Below, piece by piece: positions 33,578 through 41,435 of a stretch of DNA of 64,000 bases. This stretch comes from Paracoccus sp041927875 (GTDB lineage: Bacteria > Pseudomonadota > Alphaproteobacteria > Rhodobacterales > Rhodobacteraceae). The DNA lies in the NCBI RefSeq assembly GCF_041927875.1, contig NZ_JBHFHN010000005.1; one strand, 5' to 3'. Numbering within the stretch: the first letter of the stretch is position 1; the number at the start of each line of letters is the position of its first letter. The notes below the pieces were generated by a model. It worked only from the letters and a program-made list of their open reading frames with translations. It ran no database searches and was not told where the DNA came from. Position numbers and translations under genes: made by a program.

Positions 33578-34318
33578 TCAGCCGACCTGGAAGGTATCGC
33601 CCAGATAGACGCGGCGCACATCGTCATCGGCGATGACCTGATCGGTGGTCCCGCTCATCAAGACGCGGCCATCGTGAAGGATATAGGCGCGGTCGACGAT
33701 GCCCAGCGTTTCGCGCACGTTGTGATCGGTGATCAGCACCCCGATGCCGCGCGATTTCAGGTCATGGACCAGGGCGCGGATCTCGCCCACGGCGATCGGG
33801 TCGACCCCGGCGAAGGGTTCGTCCAGCAACAGATAGCGCGGGTCGGCGGCCAGGCAGCGGGCGATCTCGGCGCGGCGACGTTCGCCGCCGGACAGCGCCA
33901 GTGCGGGCGCGCCACGCAGGTGTTCGATGGAAAAATCGCCCAGCAATTCCTCAAGCCGTTCGCGGCGCTTGTGGCGGTCGGGAATCCAGATTTCCAGCAC
34001 CGCCATGATGTTGTCCTCGACCGAGAGGCCGCGAAAAATCGACACCTCTTGCGGCAGATAGCCGATGCCCAGACGCGCGCGGCGGAACATCGGCAGGGCG
34101 GTGGCGTCGGTGCCGTCGATGATGACCTGGCCCGCGTCGGGGGTGATCAGACCGGCGATGTTGTAAAAGCAGGTGGTCTTGCCCGAGCCGTTCGGACCCA
34201 ACAGCGCCACCACCTCGCCCCGCGCCAGATCCAGCGAGACGTCGCGGATCACCGGGCGGTTGCGATAGCTTTTGCGCAGGCCGCGGATCGACAGGCCGGA
34301 TGCGGCGGCGGGCGTCAT
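33578..34318 (-). CDS. lptB: LPS export ABC transporter ATPase LptB
   Basis: 246 aa. Walker A GPNGSGKTT, the LptB-type YLPQEVSIFRGLSVEDNI, signature LSGGERRR, Walker B LLLDEPFAGVDP and ITDHNVRETL are all intact. LptB energises lipopolysaccharide transport from the inner membrane with LptF and LptG, which are elsewhere. Its ATG overlaps the lptA stop (TGATG). Last gene of the kdsD-lptC-lptA-lptB run; rpoN would be expected next but is absent. Confidence 0.95.
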   Translation of the reverse strand: MTPAAASGLSIRGLRKSYRNRPVIRDVSLDLARGEVVALLGPNGSGKTTCFYNIAGLITPDAGQVIIDGTDATALPMFRRARLGIGYLPQEVSIFRGLSVEDNIMAVLEIWIPDRHKRRERLEELLGDFSIEHLRGAPALALSGGERRRAEIARCLAADPRYLLLDEPFAGVDPIAVGEIRALVHDLKSRGIGVLITDHNVRETLGIVDRAYILHDGRVLMSGTTDQVIADDDVRRVYLGDTFQVG

Positions 34319-34818
34319 CAGTTGCCGCCGGGTTGCAGGATCGACCGCACGCGGCCATCGACGCTGGCCGATCCGGTTTTCAGATCAACCACCATGCGGT
34401 TGCCCGACAGCACGTTCTGGCCCTGCGCCAGCATGACATTGCCGGTCAGCGTGACCTGACCGCTGTCGACCTCATACACGGCCTCATCGGCCTCGGCGGC
34501 ATCCGGCCCGCTGACCAGCGTAACCTTGCCGGTGGCATGCAGGCGGCGGATCTGCGACTGGCCCTTGTCGCCATATTCCACCCGAACGCTGGTGGCCGAC
34601 AGCCGCATCTGGCCCTGGCCGATCACCACATTGCCACTGAAGGTCGCGGCGCCGCTGGCCTGATCGACCGACAGGCTGTCGGCCGAAACCTCGACCGGGG
34701 CCGAGGTGTTGGCGCGCACCCCGCCAAAGGCCACGGCCTGCTGCGCGGCAAGCGCCTGCGGCAGCGCCATCAGCGCCAGGATCAGGGCGGTCGCGGCGGC
34801 GTTCGGGATCATGGGCAT
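34318..34818 (-). CDS. lptA: LPS periplasmic transport protein LptA
   Basis: 166 aa with a signal peptide ending near ALA (about residue 24); AGGAG precedes the ATG. The OstA/LptA beta-jellyroll pattern is visible in the repeated VEVSADSLSVDQASGAATFSGNV and LTGNVMLAQGQNVLSGNRMVVDL segments (each in short strands). It bridges the periplasm between LptC and LptD. The start lies 4 bp from the lptC stop, indicating coupling. Confidence 0.92.
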   Translation of the reverse strand: MPMIPNAAATALILALMALPQALAAQQAVAFGGVRANTSAPVEVSADSLSVDQASGAATFSGNVVIGQGQMRLSATSVRVEYGDKGQSQIRRLHATGKVTLVSGPDAAEADEAVYEVDSGQVTLTGNVMLAQGQNVLSGNRMVVDLKTGSASVDGRVRSILQPGGN

Positions 34819-34821
34819 CGG

Positions 34822-35472
34822 TCACTCCTGCTGGGGCTGATATATCAGGCGCACGCCGCCGGTGAAATCAAGAACATGCGCGCCAGTTTCCCCGCCGTGC
34901 AGCGTCATCGCCCCGGCGGTCAGGCGGCCAAAGGGCGCGGTCGCGGTGACGGTGCCGGGCGCGGTCAGCCGCGAATCGGTGGTGCTGGCGGTCATCGATT
35001 GGGTCGCAAGGCTATACCCGGTCGAGGTCGACAGCCGCACCCCGCCCGCCAGTTCGATCTGCCGACCGCCGGCATCGACGCCGCCCTGATCGGCCAGCAC
35101 ATGCGCGATCAGCCCCTGCGGCGTGGTCAGCCGCAGGTTCAGCGCCTGCGCGCTGACCGCACCATCCGCCCCCGGCAACGCATTGCTGGCCGACAGCACA
35201 ACCGCACTGCCGTCCGCCGTGGTGCCGGAATAGGTGGGCCGCCCCAGGCGCGGTTCGCGGGTCATCTTGTCGACATCGACCTGGGCATAGGGCAGGGCGG
35301 CATCGGGATCGGCCTTGTCCGAGATCAGGAACATCGTCGACAGCACCGCCAAAGCGGCCAGCGGCAGCGCCACTTTCAGCGCATTCACCATCCGGGTGCG
35401 GCTGGCGCAGAACGCCCCCTGCGCGCGGGCGCGCGGATCCGGCTTTTGCAGATCGGGGGCGCGCCCGCCCAT
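34822..35472 (-). CDS. lptC: LPS export protein LptC
   Basis: 216 aa from the ATG at 35472 that shares its A with the kdsD stop (TGATG). One membrane anchor (about 30-50, VALPLAALAVLSTMFLI) is followed by a periplasmic LptC jellyroll domain (LPYAQVDVDKMTREPRL then VLADQGGVDAGGRQIELAGGV). It takes LPS from LptBFG and passes it to LptA. Divergent in sequence as usual, but position between kdsD and lptA supports the call. Confidence 0.88.
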   Translation of the reverse strand: MGGRAPDLQKPDPRARAQGAFCASRTRMVNALKVALPLAALAVLSTMFLISDKADPDAALPYAQVDVDKMTREPRLGRPTYSGTTADGSAVVLSASNALPGADGAVSAQALNLRLTTPQGLIAHVLADQGGVDAGGRQIELAGGVRLSTSTGYSLATQSMTASTTDSRLTAPGTVTATAPFGRLTAGAMTLHGGETGAHVLDFTGGVRLIYQPQQE

Positions 35473-36437
35473 CACACCACCCCGGCGCGCAGGCAATCAT
35501 GGATGTGCAAGATGCCCTCGGGGCGGCCATCGCCGTCAGGGTCGATGGCGAACAGGCAGGTGATCTTGCGGTCGTTCATCAGCCCCACGGCGGCCTCGGC
35601 CAGGGCCTGCGGGGCGATGCTGCGCGGCGCGCGGGTCATCACCTGCGCGGCGGTATGCGACAAAAGCCCGTCCATATGCCGCCGCAAATCGCCATCGGTG
35701 ATGATCCCGGTCAGCCGCCCCGCCGCATCGGTGACACCGACCACGCCGAAACCCTTTTGACTGATCGCCAGCAGGGCATCGGGCATCGGCGTATCCTCAG
35801 ACACCAAGGGCATGTCGCGGTGCATCAGATCAGCCACTTTCGACAGCCGCGCGCCCAGCTTGCCGCCGGGATGGAAGGTGCGGAAATCCTCGGGCGAGAA
35901 GGCGCGATGTTCCATCAGCGCCACCGCCAGGGCATCACCCAAGGCCAGCGTCATCGTGGTCGAGGTGGTCGGCACCACGCCGGTGCCGCAGGCCTCGGGC
36001 GCGGCGGGCAGCAGGATCGCCACATCCGATTGCCGCAGCAGGGTCGAACCTTCGCGCGACGCCACCCCGATCAGCGGGATCTGGAACCGCCGGGTATGGG
36101 CCACGATGTCCGACAGTTCCGGCGTCTCGCCCGAGTTCGACAGCACCAGCACCACATCGGCAGGCGTGACCATGCCCAGATCGCCGTGGCTGGCCTCGCC
36201 CGGATGGACATATTGCGCGGGCGTGCCGGTGCTGGCCAGCGTCGCCGCGATCTTGCGCCCGATATGGCCCGACTTTCCCATGCCGGACACGATCACCCGG
36301 CCCTTGGCGGCCAGGATCGTATCGACCGCGCGGGCGAAACTGTCGCCCAGGCTGGCCGACAGGCGGGTCAGGGCGTCGGCCTCGATCCCGATGACGCGGC
36401 GGGCGGTGACCAGGAAATCAGTGGTGGAAGATGTCAT
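35472..36437 (-). CDS. kdsD: Arabinose-5-phosphate isomerase (KDO synthesis)
   Basis: 321 aa. The N-terminal SIS domain has VIVSGMGKSGHIGRKIAATLASTGTPA in order and VLSNSGETPEL. Two C-terminal CBS domains follow (VADLMHRDMPLV and VMTRAPRSI regions). It converts ribulose 5-phosphate to arabinose 5-phosphate, the first step to KDO of LPS. It overlaps the RNase D gene end by 20 bp and leads directly into lptC, tying sugar synthesis to LPS export in one operon. Confidence 0.94.
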   Translation of the reverse strand: MTSSTTDFLVTARRVIGIEADALTRLSASLGDSFARAVDTILAAKGRVIVSGMGKSGHIGRKIAATLASTGTPAQYVHPGEASHGDLGMVTPADVVLVLSNSGETPELSDIVAHTRRFQIPLIGVASREGSTLLRQSDVAILLPAAPEACGTGVVPTTSTTMTLALGDALAVALMEHRAFSPEDFRTFHPGGKLGARLSKVADLMHRDMPLVSEDTPMPDALLAISQKGFGVVGVTDAAGRLTGIITDGDLRRHMDGLLSHTAAQVMTRAPRSIAPQALAEAAVGLMNDRKITCLFAIDPDGDGRPEGILHIHDCLRAGVV

Positions 36438-37032
36438 TGGTATCGTCCCAGCCCATCAGATCCAGCACCGCGCGGGTCGGCAGGAAGTCGAATGTCGCCT
36501 GCGCCAGGGCTGTCCGCCCCTCACGCGCAAGGCGTTCGGACAGCACGTCGCGCAGCCGGTGCAGATACAGCACATCGGATGCCGCGTAATCCAGTTGCGC
36601 CGCCGTCAGATCCGCCGCGCCCCAGTCCGAAGTCTGCTGCATCTTTGAAATGTCGACCCCGACCAGTTCCTGCAACAGATACTTCAGCCCGTGCCGGTCG
36701 GTATAGGTGCGCACCATTTTCGAGGCGATCTTGGTGCACCAGACCGGTGCCGTGACCACGCCGAAGGCGCGGTGCAGCGCGGCGATGTCGAAGCGGCCAA
36801 AGTGGAACAGCTTCAGCACCGTGGGATCGGCCAGCAGCCGTTCCAGATTGGGCGCACGGGTCTGACCCAGGGCGATCTGCACCAGATGCGCGTTGCCATC
36901 GCCCGAGGACAGTTGCACCAGGCACAGCCGATCCCGGCGCGGGTCAAGACCCATCGTTTCGGTGTCGATGGCGACGACCGGACCAAGGTCCAGCCCGTCG
37001 GGCAGGTCATTCTGGTAAAGGTGATGGGTCAT
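36418..37032 (-). CDS. rnd: Ribonuclease D, short form
   Basis: 204 aa from the ATG at 37032 (GAAAGGA upstream); the frame extends further but through the tRNA terminator. The DEDD exonuclease domain is complete: VAIDTETMGL, LKLFHFGRFDIAALH and the final LDYAASDVLYLHRL. The HRDC domains of E. coli RNase D are absent, as is common for the short alphaproteobacterial form. Role: 3' trimming of tRNA and other RNAs. A tRNA gene lies just upstream on the same strand. Confidence 0.9.
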   Translation of the reverse strand: MTHHLYQNDLPDGLDLGPVVAIDTETMGLDPRRDRLCLVQLSSGDGNAHLVQIALGQTRAPNLERLLADPTVLKLFHFGRFDIAALHRAFGVVTAPVWCTKIASKMVRTYTDRHGLKYLLQELVGVDISKMQQTSDWGAADLTAAQLDYAASDVLYLHRLRDVLSERLAREGRTALAQATFDFLPTRAVLDLMGWDDTNDIFHH

Positions 37033-37107
37033 GTGGCATCCTTTCGGACCCCTATGTGGCGTGTTGCACCGGATTTTGCCAGTGTGTCGCATCGCCCCGT
37101 GCCAAAC

Positions 37108-37145
37108 AAAAACCCCGGCTTCAGTTGCCTGAAGCCGGGGTTTTT
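37108..37145 (-). terminator. Intrinsic terminator of tRNA-Leu
   Basis: Perfect 17-bp inverted repeat, AAAAACCCCGGCTTCAG and its complement around a TTGC/GCAA loop. Each arm ends in five A or T bases, so a T-run follows the stem on either strand. It touches the CCA end of the tRNA gene. Confidence 0.9.
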
Positions 37146-37229
37146 GGTGCCCAGAAGAGGACTCGAACCTCCACGCCTTGCGGCACACGGACCTGAACCG
37201 TGCGCGTCTACCAATTCCGCCATCTGGGC
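37145..37229 (-). tRNA. tRNA-Leu (anticodon CAG)
   Basis: 85 nt including an encoded CCA. The acceptor stem pairs GCCCAGA (5' end at 37229) with TCTGGGC, followed by A and CCA. The D-arm region GGCGGAATTGGTAGACGCG, the anticodon loop TTCAGGT (anticodon CAG), a long variable arm and the T-arm GGTTCGAGTCC are present. The long variable arm fits leucine. Confidence 0.96.
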
Positions 37230-37245
37230 CGGTTTGGTAGAGGGC

Positions 37246-37274
37246 GATGTATCGCGGGGCACCGGGGGTGTCAA
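37246..37274 (-). promoter_or_regulatory. tRNA-Leu promoter
   Basis: On the minus strand, consensus -35 TTGACA (37274-37269), a 17-bp spacer and -10 TACATC (37251-37246). Transcription would begin about 10 nt before the mature tRNA 5' end. Confidence 0.7.
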
Positions 37275-37314
37275 CGGGGCGCGCGACGATTTTTTCGCGC
37301 GCACCGCGATCGGG

Positions 37315-38319
37315 TCAAAGCGCCAGGAAATCGGCGATGGCGTCGACCGCCTGGGCATGGGTCGCGGCGCGGTCGAAGCCGGGGGCCTGATCGCAGATCG
37401 GGTCTTCGCCCTCATCCCGCAGCAGGGCGGGGCCGTCGGGCTTACACAGGCCCAGAAAGCCGAAATGATCGGTATCGGGCAGGGTGATCTGCTGCGCCCT
37501 GGGCAGGTTCGCCAACAGGCCGCTGGCCTGCGGGTCCACCGCCAGCAACGGCTGACCCAGCGACAGCAGCAGCGTCGGCATGTCGATGGCGCGCAGGCTT
37601 TCGTCAGTCATGCCAAAGCCGAAGGCCGGATCGACACCGATGACGGCACCGATGCGCGGATCGCGCATGTCGCTTTCCCATTCCGGGGGCAGGGTGGTCA
37701 GATCGACGCCGCCCTTGGCCAGAAACGCGCAATCTTGGGCCTCGGGGTAACTGTCGCAATAGGCGGTGTACGCGGTCCGGTCCATCCGCGCCCCCGCGAT
37801 GTTCAGCGCCGTGGCCCCGCCCAGCGAAAAGCCCAGGATGCTGATTCGCGCCGGGTCGACATGCGGGCCGAAGGTCGGATCGGCCAGTGCCGCGTCCAGC
37901 GCCGCCCGAATGTCGGCGGCGCGGTCATGCAGCAGCACCGACCGCCGCGGCGAGCTGTCGCCCGAGGTGCTGCCGGGGTGGTTCAGCCCCAGCACCATCG
38001 CGCCACGCGCCACCAGCCCTTCGGCCAGCCAGCCCAGCCCATCCATATTGCCGCCCGAGCCGTGCGAGATCACCACCAGCGGGCGTTGCCCTTCGGCAAG
38101 CCCGGCCCCGACCATCGCTTGCGTGCCGTGAAAGACCGGGTTGTCACCGATCAGCCCAGGGTAGGTGCGGCTACCGGCCGGATACCAGATCGACCCGGCA
38201 ATAAGTGCGCCACGATGGGCGGCGGGTATGTCCAGCCGGTCATAGCCGGGCAGGTCGGCGGCGTTTGCACCCCCGGCGATCAGGGTGGCGCAAAGGGCGG
38301 TCATCATCATGCGTTTCAT
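37315..38319 (-). CDS. Secreted alpha/beta hydrolase (dienelactone hydrolase/PAF-acetylhydrolase-like)
   Basis: 334 aa from the ATG at 38319. A signal peptide ends near ANA (about residue 20). The alpha/beta-hydrolase core includes PLVVISHGSGGN (oxyanion loop), the nucleophile elbow GFSLGG and a late histidine in DTDHFGFL. Six cysteines in the C-terminal half may form disulfides, fitting a periplasmic enzyme. The substrate is unknown. It is divergent from an AraC regulator with a repeat-rich operator between them, so it is probably that regulator's target. Confidence 0.8.
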   Translation of the reverse strand: MKRMMMTALCATLIAGGANAADLPGYDRLDIPAAHRGALIAGSIWYPAGSRTYPGLIGDNPVFHGTQAMVGAGLAEGQRPLVVISHGSGGNMDGLGWLAEGLVARGAMVLGLNHPGSTSGDSSPRRSVLLHDRAADIRAALDAALADPTFGPHVDPARISILGFSLGGATALNIAGARMDRTAYTAYCDSYPEAQDCAFLAKGGVDLTTLPPEWESDMRDPRIGAVIGVDPAFGFGMTDESLRAIDMPTLLLSLGQPLLAVDPQASGLLANLPRAQQITLPDTDHFGFLGLCKPDGPALLRDEGEDPICDQAPGFDRAATHAQAVDAIADFLAL

Positions 38320-38374
38320 GGCAGATACTTTCTGTTGCCGGTCATCCCCCTGCCACCCGTTGCACGACTTTGGC

Positions 38375-38417
38375 GTCCTGAAATCGGTTTCAGGACGCGC
38401 GGAACCGGTTTCAGGTC
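38375..38417. promoter_or_regulatory. AraC-type operator between the hydrolase and AraC genes
   Basis: A perfect 22-bp palindrome with 9-bp arms GTCCTGAAA and TTTCAGGAC around TCGG (38375-38396). Its right half, CGGTTTCAGG (from 38385), is repeated at 38406-38415, exactly 21 bp downstream. Three half-sites, two of them direct repeats on one face of the helix, are typical of AraC-family operators. Confidence 0.7.
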
Positions 38418-38444
38418 TAAACCGACCCCAAAGAAGGAGACGCC

Positions 38445-39491
38445 ATGCCCAGCCTGCCGATTCCCGCCTTTGCCGCGCTTGTGCTGATGTTCCTGCTGCT
38501 GCGGCTTTGGCAACGCGAGGGGCCGGGACGGGGCCTCGTGCCGCTGGTGGCGCTGGTTGCGCTTCAGTCGGGACTGGTCGCGGGCGCACAGCATTGGGGC
38601 ATCGGCTGGATGCGCGCGCTGCAACCTGTGACGGCGGCCATGGTTCCAGCGCTGGCCTGGGCCAGCCTGTCCGTCACGGCCCTGGGCAGGCCCGCACGCG
38701 ACATGACCCCGCATCTGGCTGTGCCGCTTGCGGTGGCGGTGCTGATGCTGCCCGGCGCGCCCGTGGCCCTGGCCGAGCCGCTGATCCCCGCGCTTTACCT
38801 GGGTTACGCCGTGGCGATCTGGCGCCAGACCGGGCGCGATCTGCCGCGCCTGTCGCTGGGGGCCGAGGCAGGCGCCGTGCGGATCTGGCGCACCATCGCG
38901 GCGATCCTGGTGCTGTCGGCGCTGTCCGATCTGGTGATTGCCGGGGCGATCCTTGCAGGGGTCAGGGCTGCGGTGCCGTGGATCATCGCGATCACCACCT
39001 CGGCCAGCCTGCTGACTTTGGGCGTTCTGGCGCTGTCGCCTGACGTCGATCCGCCCGGTGATGCGCCGACCGATGCGGCGGGCGATGCCGTCGCCCCTAC
39101 GGATCAGGACCGCGCCCTGGTGGATCGCCTGAATGCGTTGCTGACCGATGAGGCGCTGTGGGCCGACTCCGATCTGACGCTGACCCGGCTGGCGCGGCGG
39201 CTGCATGTTCCGGTCAAGGCGCTGTCAGCGGCGATCAACCGTCAGACCGGCGGCAATGTCAGCCGCCATGTGAACGGCTTTCGCATCCGCCATGCCTGCG
39301 GTCTGCTGGCGCAGGGGGCCGATGTGACGCGGGCGATGCTGGACAGCGGCTTTGCCACCAAGTCGAACTTCAACCGCGAATTTCTGCGGGTGACGGGCAA
39401 AACTCCGTCGCAATGGCGGGCGGGGCTGCCGGACGCGCTTGCCCCGACACCCGGCAGCGACTATCACGGGGGCGCAGCAGATGAGGGGTAA
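38445..39491 (+). CDS. Membrane-anchored AraC-family regulator
   Basis: 348 aa; AAGGAG precedes the ATG. Residues 1-205 are hydrophobic with about six or seven membrane segments. The C-terminal 110 residues form an AraC DNA-binding domain (LTLTRLARRLHVPVKALSAAIN and DVTRAMLDSGFATKSNFNREFLRVTGKTPSQWR in order). The class of membrane-bound AraC proteins with 7TM-like sensors is known but poorly studied. It probably controls the divergent secreted hydrolase and itself through the repeats at 38375-38417. Confidence 0.87.
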   Translation: MPSLPIPAFAALVLMFLLLRLWQREGPGRGLVPLVALVALQSGLVAGAQHWGIGWMRALQPVTAAMVPALAWASLSVTALGRPARDMTPHLAVPLAVAVLMLPGAPVALAEPLIPALYLGYAVAIWRQTGRDLPRLSLGAEAGAVRIWRTIAAILVLSALSDLVIAGAILAGVRAAVPWIIAITTSASLLTLGVLALSPDVDPPGDAPTDAAGDAVAPTDQDRALVDRLNALLTDEALWADSDLTLTRLARRLHVPVKALSAAINRQTGGNVSRHVNGFRIRHACGLLAQGADVTRAMLDSGFATKSNFNREFLRVTGKTPSQWRAGLPDALAPTPGSDYHGGAADEG

Positions 39492-39495
39492 GGCC

Positions 39496-40482
39496 ATGTC
39501 CAAGCTGGTGACGATCTATGGTGGCTCGGGCTTTGTGGGGCGCTATGTCGCGCGGCGCATGGCGCGGTTGGGGTGGCGCGTGCGCGTGGCCGTTCGCCGC
39601 CCGGACGAGGCCGGCTTCGTGCGCCCCTATGGCGCCGTGGGGCAGGTCGAACCGATCCTGTGCAACATCCGCGATGATGCCAGCGTCGCCGCCGCGATGA
39701 CCGGCGCGGATGCCGTGATCAACTGCGTCGGTATCCTGGTGCGCGAGGGGCGTAACAGCTTTCCCGCCGTCCAGATCGAGGGCGCCGAGCGCGTTGCCCG
39801 GTTGTCGGCGGCGGCGGGCGTGGCGCGGATCGTCCACATCTCGGCCATCGGCGCGAATGGCGATAGCCTGGCCGCCTATGCGCGCAGCAAATGGGACGGC
39901 GAGCAAGCCGTGCTGAAACACCGCCCGGATGCGGTGATCCTGCGGCCCTCGGTCATCTTCGGGGTCGAGGATCAGTTCCTGAACAAGTTCGCCACCATGA
40001 CCCGCTTTGGCCCGGTGCTGCCGCTGGTCGGCGGCAACACCAGGTTCCAGCCGGTCTGGGTGGATGACGTCGCACAAGCTGCCGTCAAGGCCGCCGTGGG
40101 CGAGGCCGCGCCCGGCACCTATGAGCTGGGCGGCCCCGAGGTGATGACCCTGCGCCAGGCCATCAGGCAGATGCTGAACACGATCCAGCGGCAGCGGCTG
40201 GTGGTGAACCTGCCGTTCTGGGTTGGCGGGCTGATGGGTAATGTGCTGGACGCGGTGCAATTCCTGACCGGCGGGCTGCTGACCAACCGCATCCTGACCC
40301 GCGAACAGGCCTATCTGCTGAAATCCGACAACGTGGTGTCGCCCGACGCGCGGGGCTTTGCCGATCTGGGCATCACCCCCACCGCGGTCGAGGCCGTGGC
40401 GCCGGATTACCTGTGGCGCTTCCGCCCCTCGGGTCAATATGCCGACATCAAGGAATCCGCGCGTCAGTTGCGGTCGCATTAA
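39496..40482 (+). CDS. NDUFA9-like atypical SDR, complex I accessory/NAD-dependent epimerase family
   Basis: 328 aa from the ATG at 39496 (GAGGGG upstream). The Rossmann motif TIYGGSGFVGRYVARRMA is at the N-terminus; YARSKWDGEQAVL takes the place of the SDR catalytic YxxxK region, as in the NDUFA9 group. Alphaproteobacterial homologues are thought to be assembly or accessory factors of respiratory complex I. uppP starts 3 bp after its stop, so the two are co-transcribed. Confidence 0.85.
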   Translation: MSKLVTIYGGSGFVGRYVARRMARLGWRVRVAVRRPDEAGFVRPYGAVGQVEPILCNIRDDASVAAAMTGADAVINCVGILVREGRNSFPAVQIEGAERVARLSAAAGVARIVHISAIGANGDSLAAYARSKWDGEQAVLKHRPDAVILRPSVIFGVEDQFLNKFATMTRFGPVLPLVGGNTRFQPVWVDDVAQAAVKAAVGEAAPGTYELGGPEVMTLRQAIRQMLNTIQRQRLVVNLPFWVGGLMGNVLDAVQFLTGGLLTNRILTREQAYLLKSDNVVSPDARGFADLGITPTAVEAVAPDYLWRFRPSGQYADIKESARQLRSH

Positions 40483-40485
40483 GCC

Positions 40486-41283
40486 ATGCCCGATACCATC
40501 GTCGCCGCGCTGCTGGGCCTGCTTGAGGGCCTGACCGAGTTCATCCCGGTGTCATCCACCGGCCATGTGCTGCTGGCCGGGCACTTCCTGGGCTTCGACA
40601 ACCCCGGCCGCGCATTCGAGGTGCTGATCCAGCTTGGCGCGATCCTGGCGGTGTTCGGCGTCTATGCCCGCAAGGTCGTGCAGACCTTTGCCAGCCTGGG
40701 CCATGACCCGCAGGCGCGGCACTTCCTGGCCAGCATCATCATCGGTTTTGCCCCGGCAGTGGTGATCGGCGTTCTGGCGCATGATTTCATCAAGACGGTG
40801 CTGTTTGAAACGCCGATGCTGATCGCGATCATGCTGATCCTGGGGGGTATCGTGCTGGTCGTGGTCGACCGGATGCCGCTGCAGCCCCGCCACGACAATG
40901 CCGAAAGGTTCCCGCTGCCGATGGCACTGGCGATCGGCTTCATCCAGTGCCTTGCGATGATCCCCGGCGTGTCGCGGTCGGGCGCGACCATCGTGGGCGC
41001 GCTGGCCATGGGCGCCAGCAAACGCGCGGCGGCCGAGTTTTCGTTCTTTCTGGCGATGCCCACGATGCTGGGCGCCTTTGTCTATGACTTCTGGAAGAAC
41101 CGCGATGTGCTGGACAGCGCCGCCATGGGCACCATTGCCATCGGCTTTGTCTGCGCCTTCATCACCGCGACGATCGTGGTGCGGGGGCTGCTCGGCTATG
41201 TCTCGCGGCATGGCTATGGGGTGTTCGGCTGGTGGCGAATCATCGTCGGAACGGTGGTTCTGGTCGCGCTTTTGGCCGGGTAG
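40486..41283 (+). CDS. uppP: Undecaprenyl-diphosphatase UppP (BacA)
   Basis: 265-aa polytopic membrane protein. Both conserved motifs are present: EGLTEFIPVSSTGH near the N-terminus and PGVSRSGATI in the second half. It dephosphorylates undecaprenyl diphosphate to recycle the lipid carrier for peptidoglycan and LPS O-chains, and gives bacitracin resistance. Directly follows the NDUFA9-like gene. Confidence 0.96.
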   Translation: MPDTIVAALLGLLEGLTEFIPVSSTGHVLLAGHFLGFDNPGRAFEVLIQLGAILAVFGVYARKVVQTFASLGHDPQARHFLASIIIGFAPAVVIGVLAHDFIKTVLFETPMLIAIMLILGGIVLVVVDRMPLQPRHDNAERFPLPMALAIGFIQCLAMIPGVSRSGATIVGALAMGASKRAAAEFSFFLAMPTMLGAFVYDFWKNRDVLDSAAMGTIAIGFVCAFITATIVVRGLLGYVSRHGYGVFGWWRIIVGTVVLVALLAG

Positions 41284-41356
41284 GTCCGGTTTGATACCTT
41301 GTTTTTGCCGCCTTGCCCGAAAAACCGGCGGCGCGGCGAAAATATCTGGCATAAAC

Positions 41357-41379
41357 GTCAGCATTGCTGACTTTTATTT
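41357..41379 (+). promoter_or_regulatory. Palindrome GTCAGC-N3-GCTGAC in the gltD leader, also terminator-like
   Basis: GTCAGCATTGCTGAC (41357-41371) is followed by TTTTATTT, so it could end the uppP transcript. The same 15-mer with one change recurs at 42993-43007 before the next gene, without a T-run, and contains the T-N11-A core of LysR-type operators. Either function is possible. Confidence 0.5.
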
Positions 41380-41435
41380 CTGAACGGCATTCGATAGCAC
41401 CTGTCCGAACAGTCCCGATTTCGGAAGGCGCAGCC

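Noticed and set aside
38320..38589. Longer N-terminus (to 38589) for the secreted hydrolase
   Set aside because: It would remove the signal peptide from the N-terminus and run through the operator and into the divergent regulator gene.
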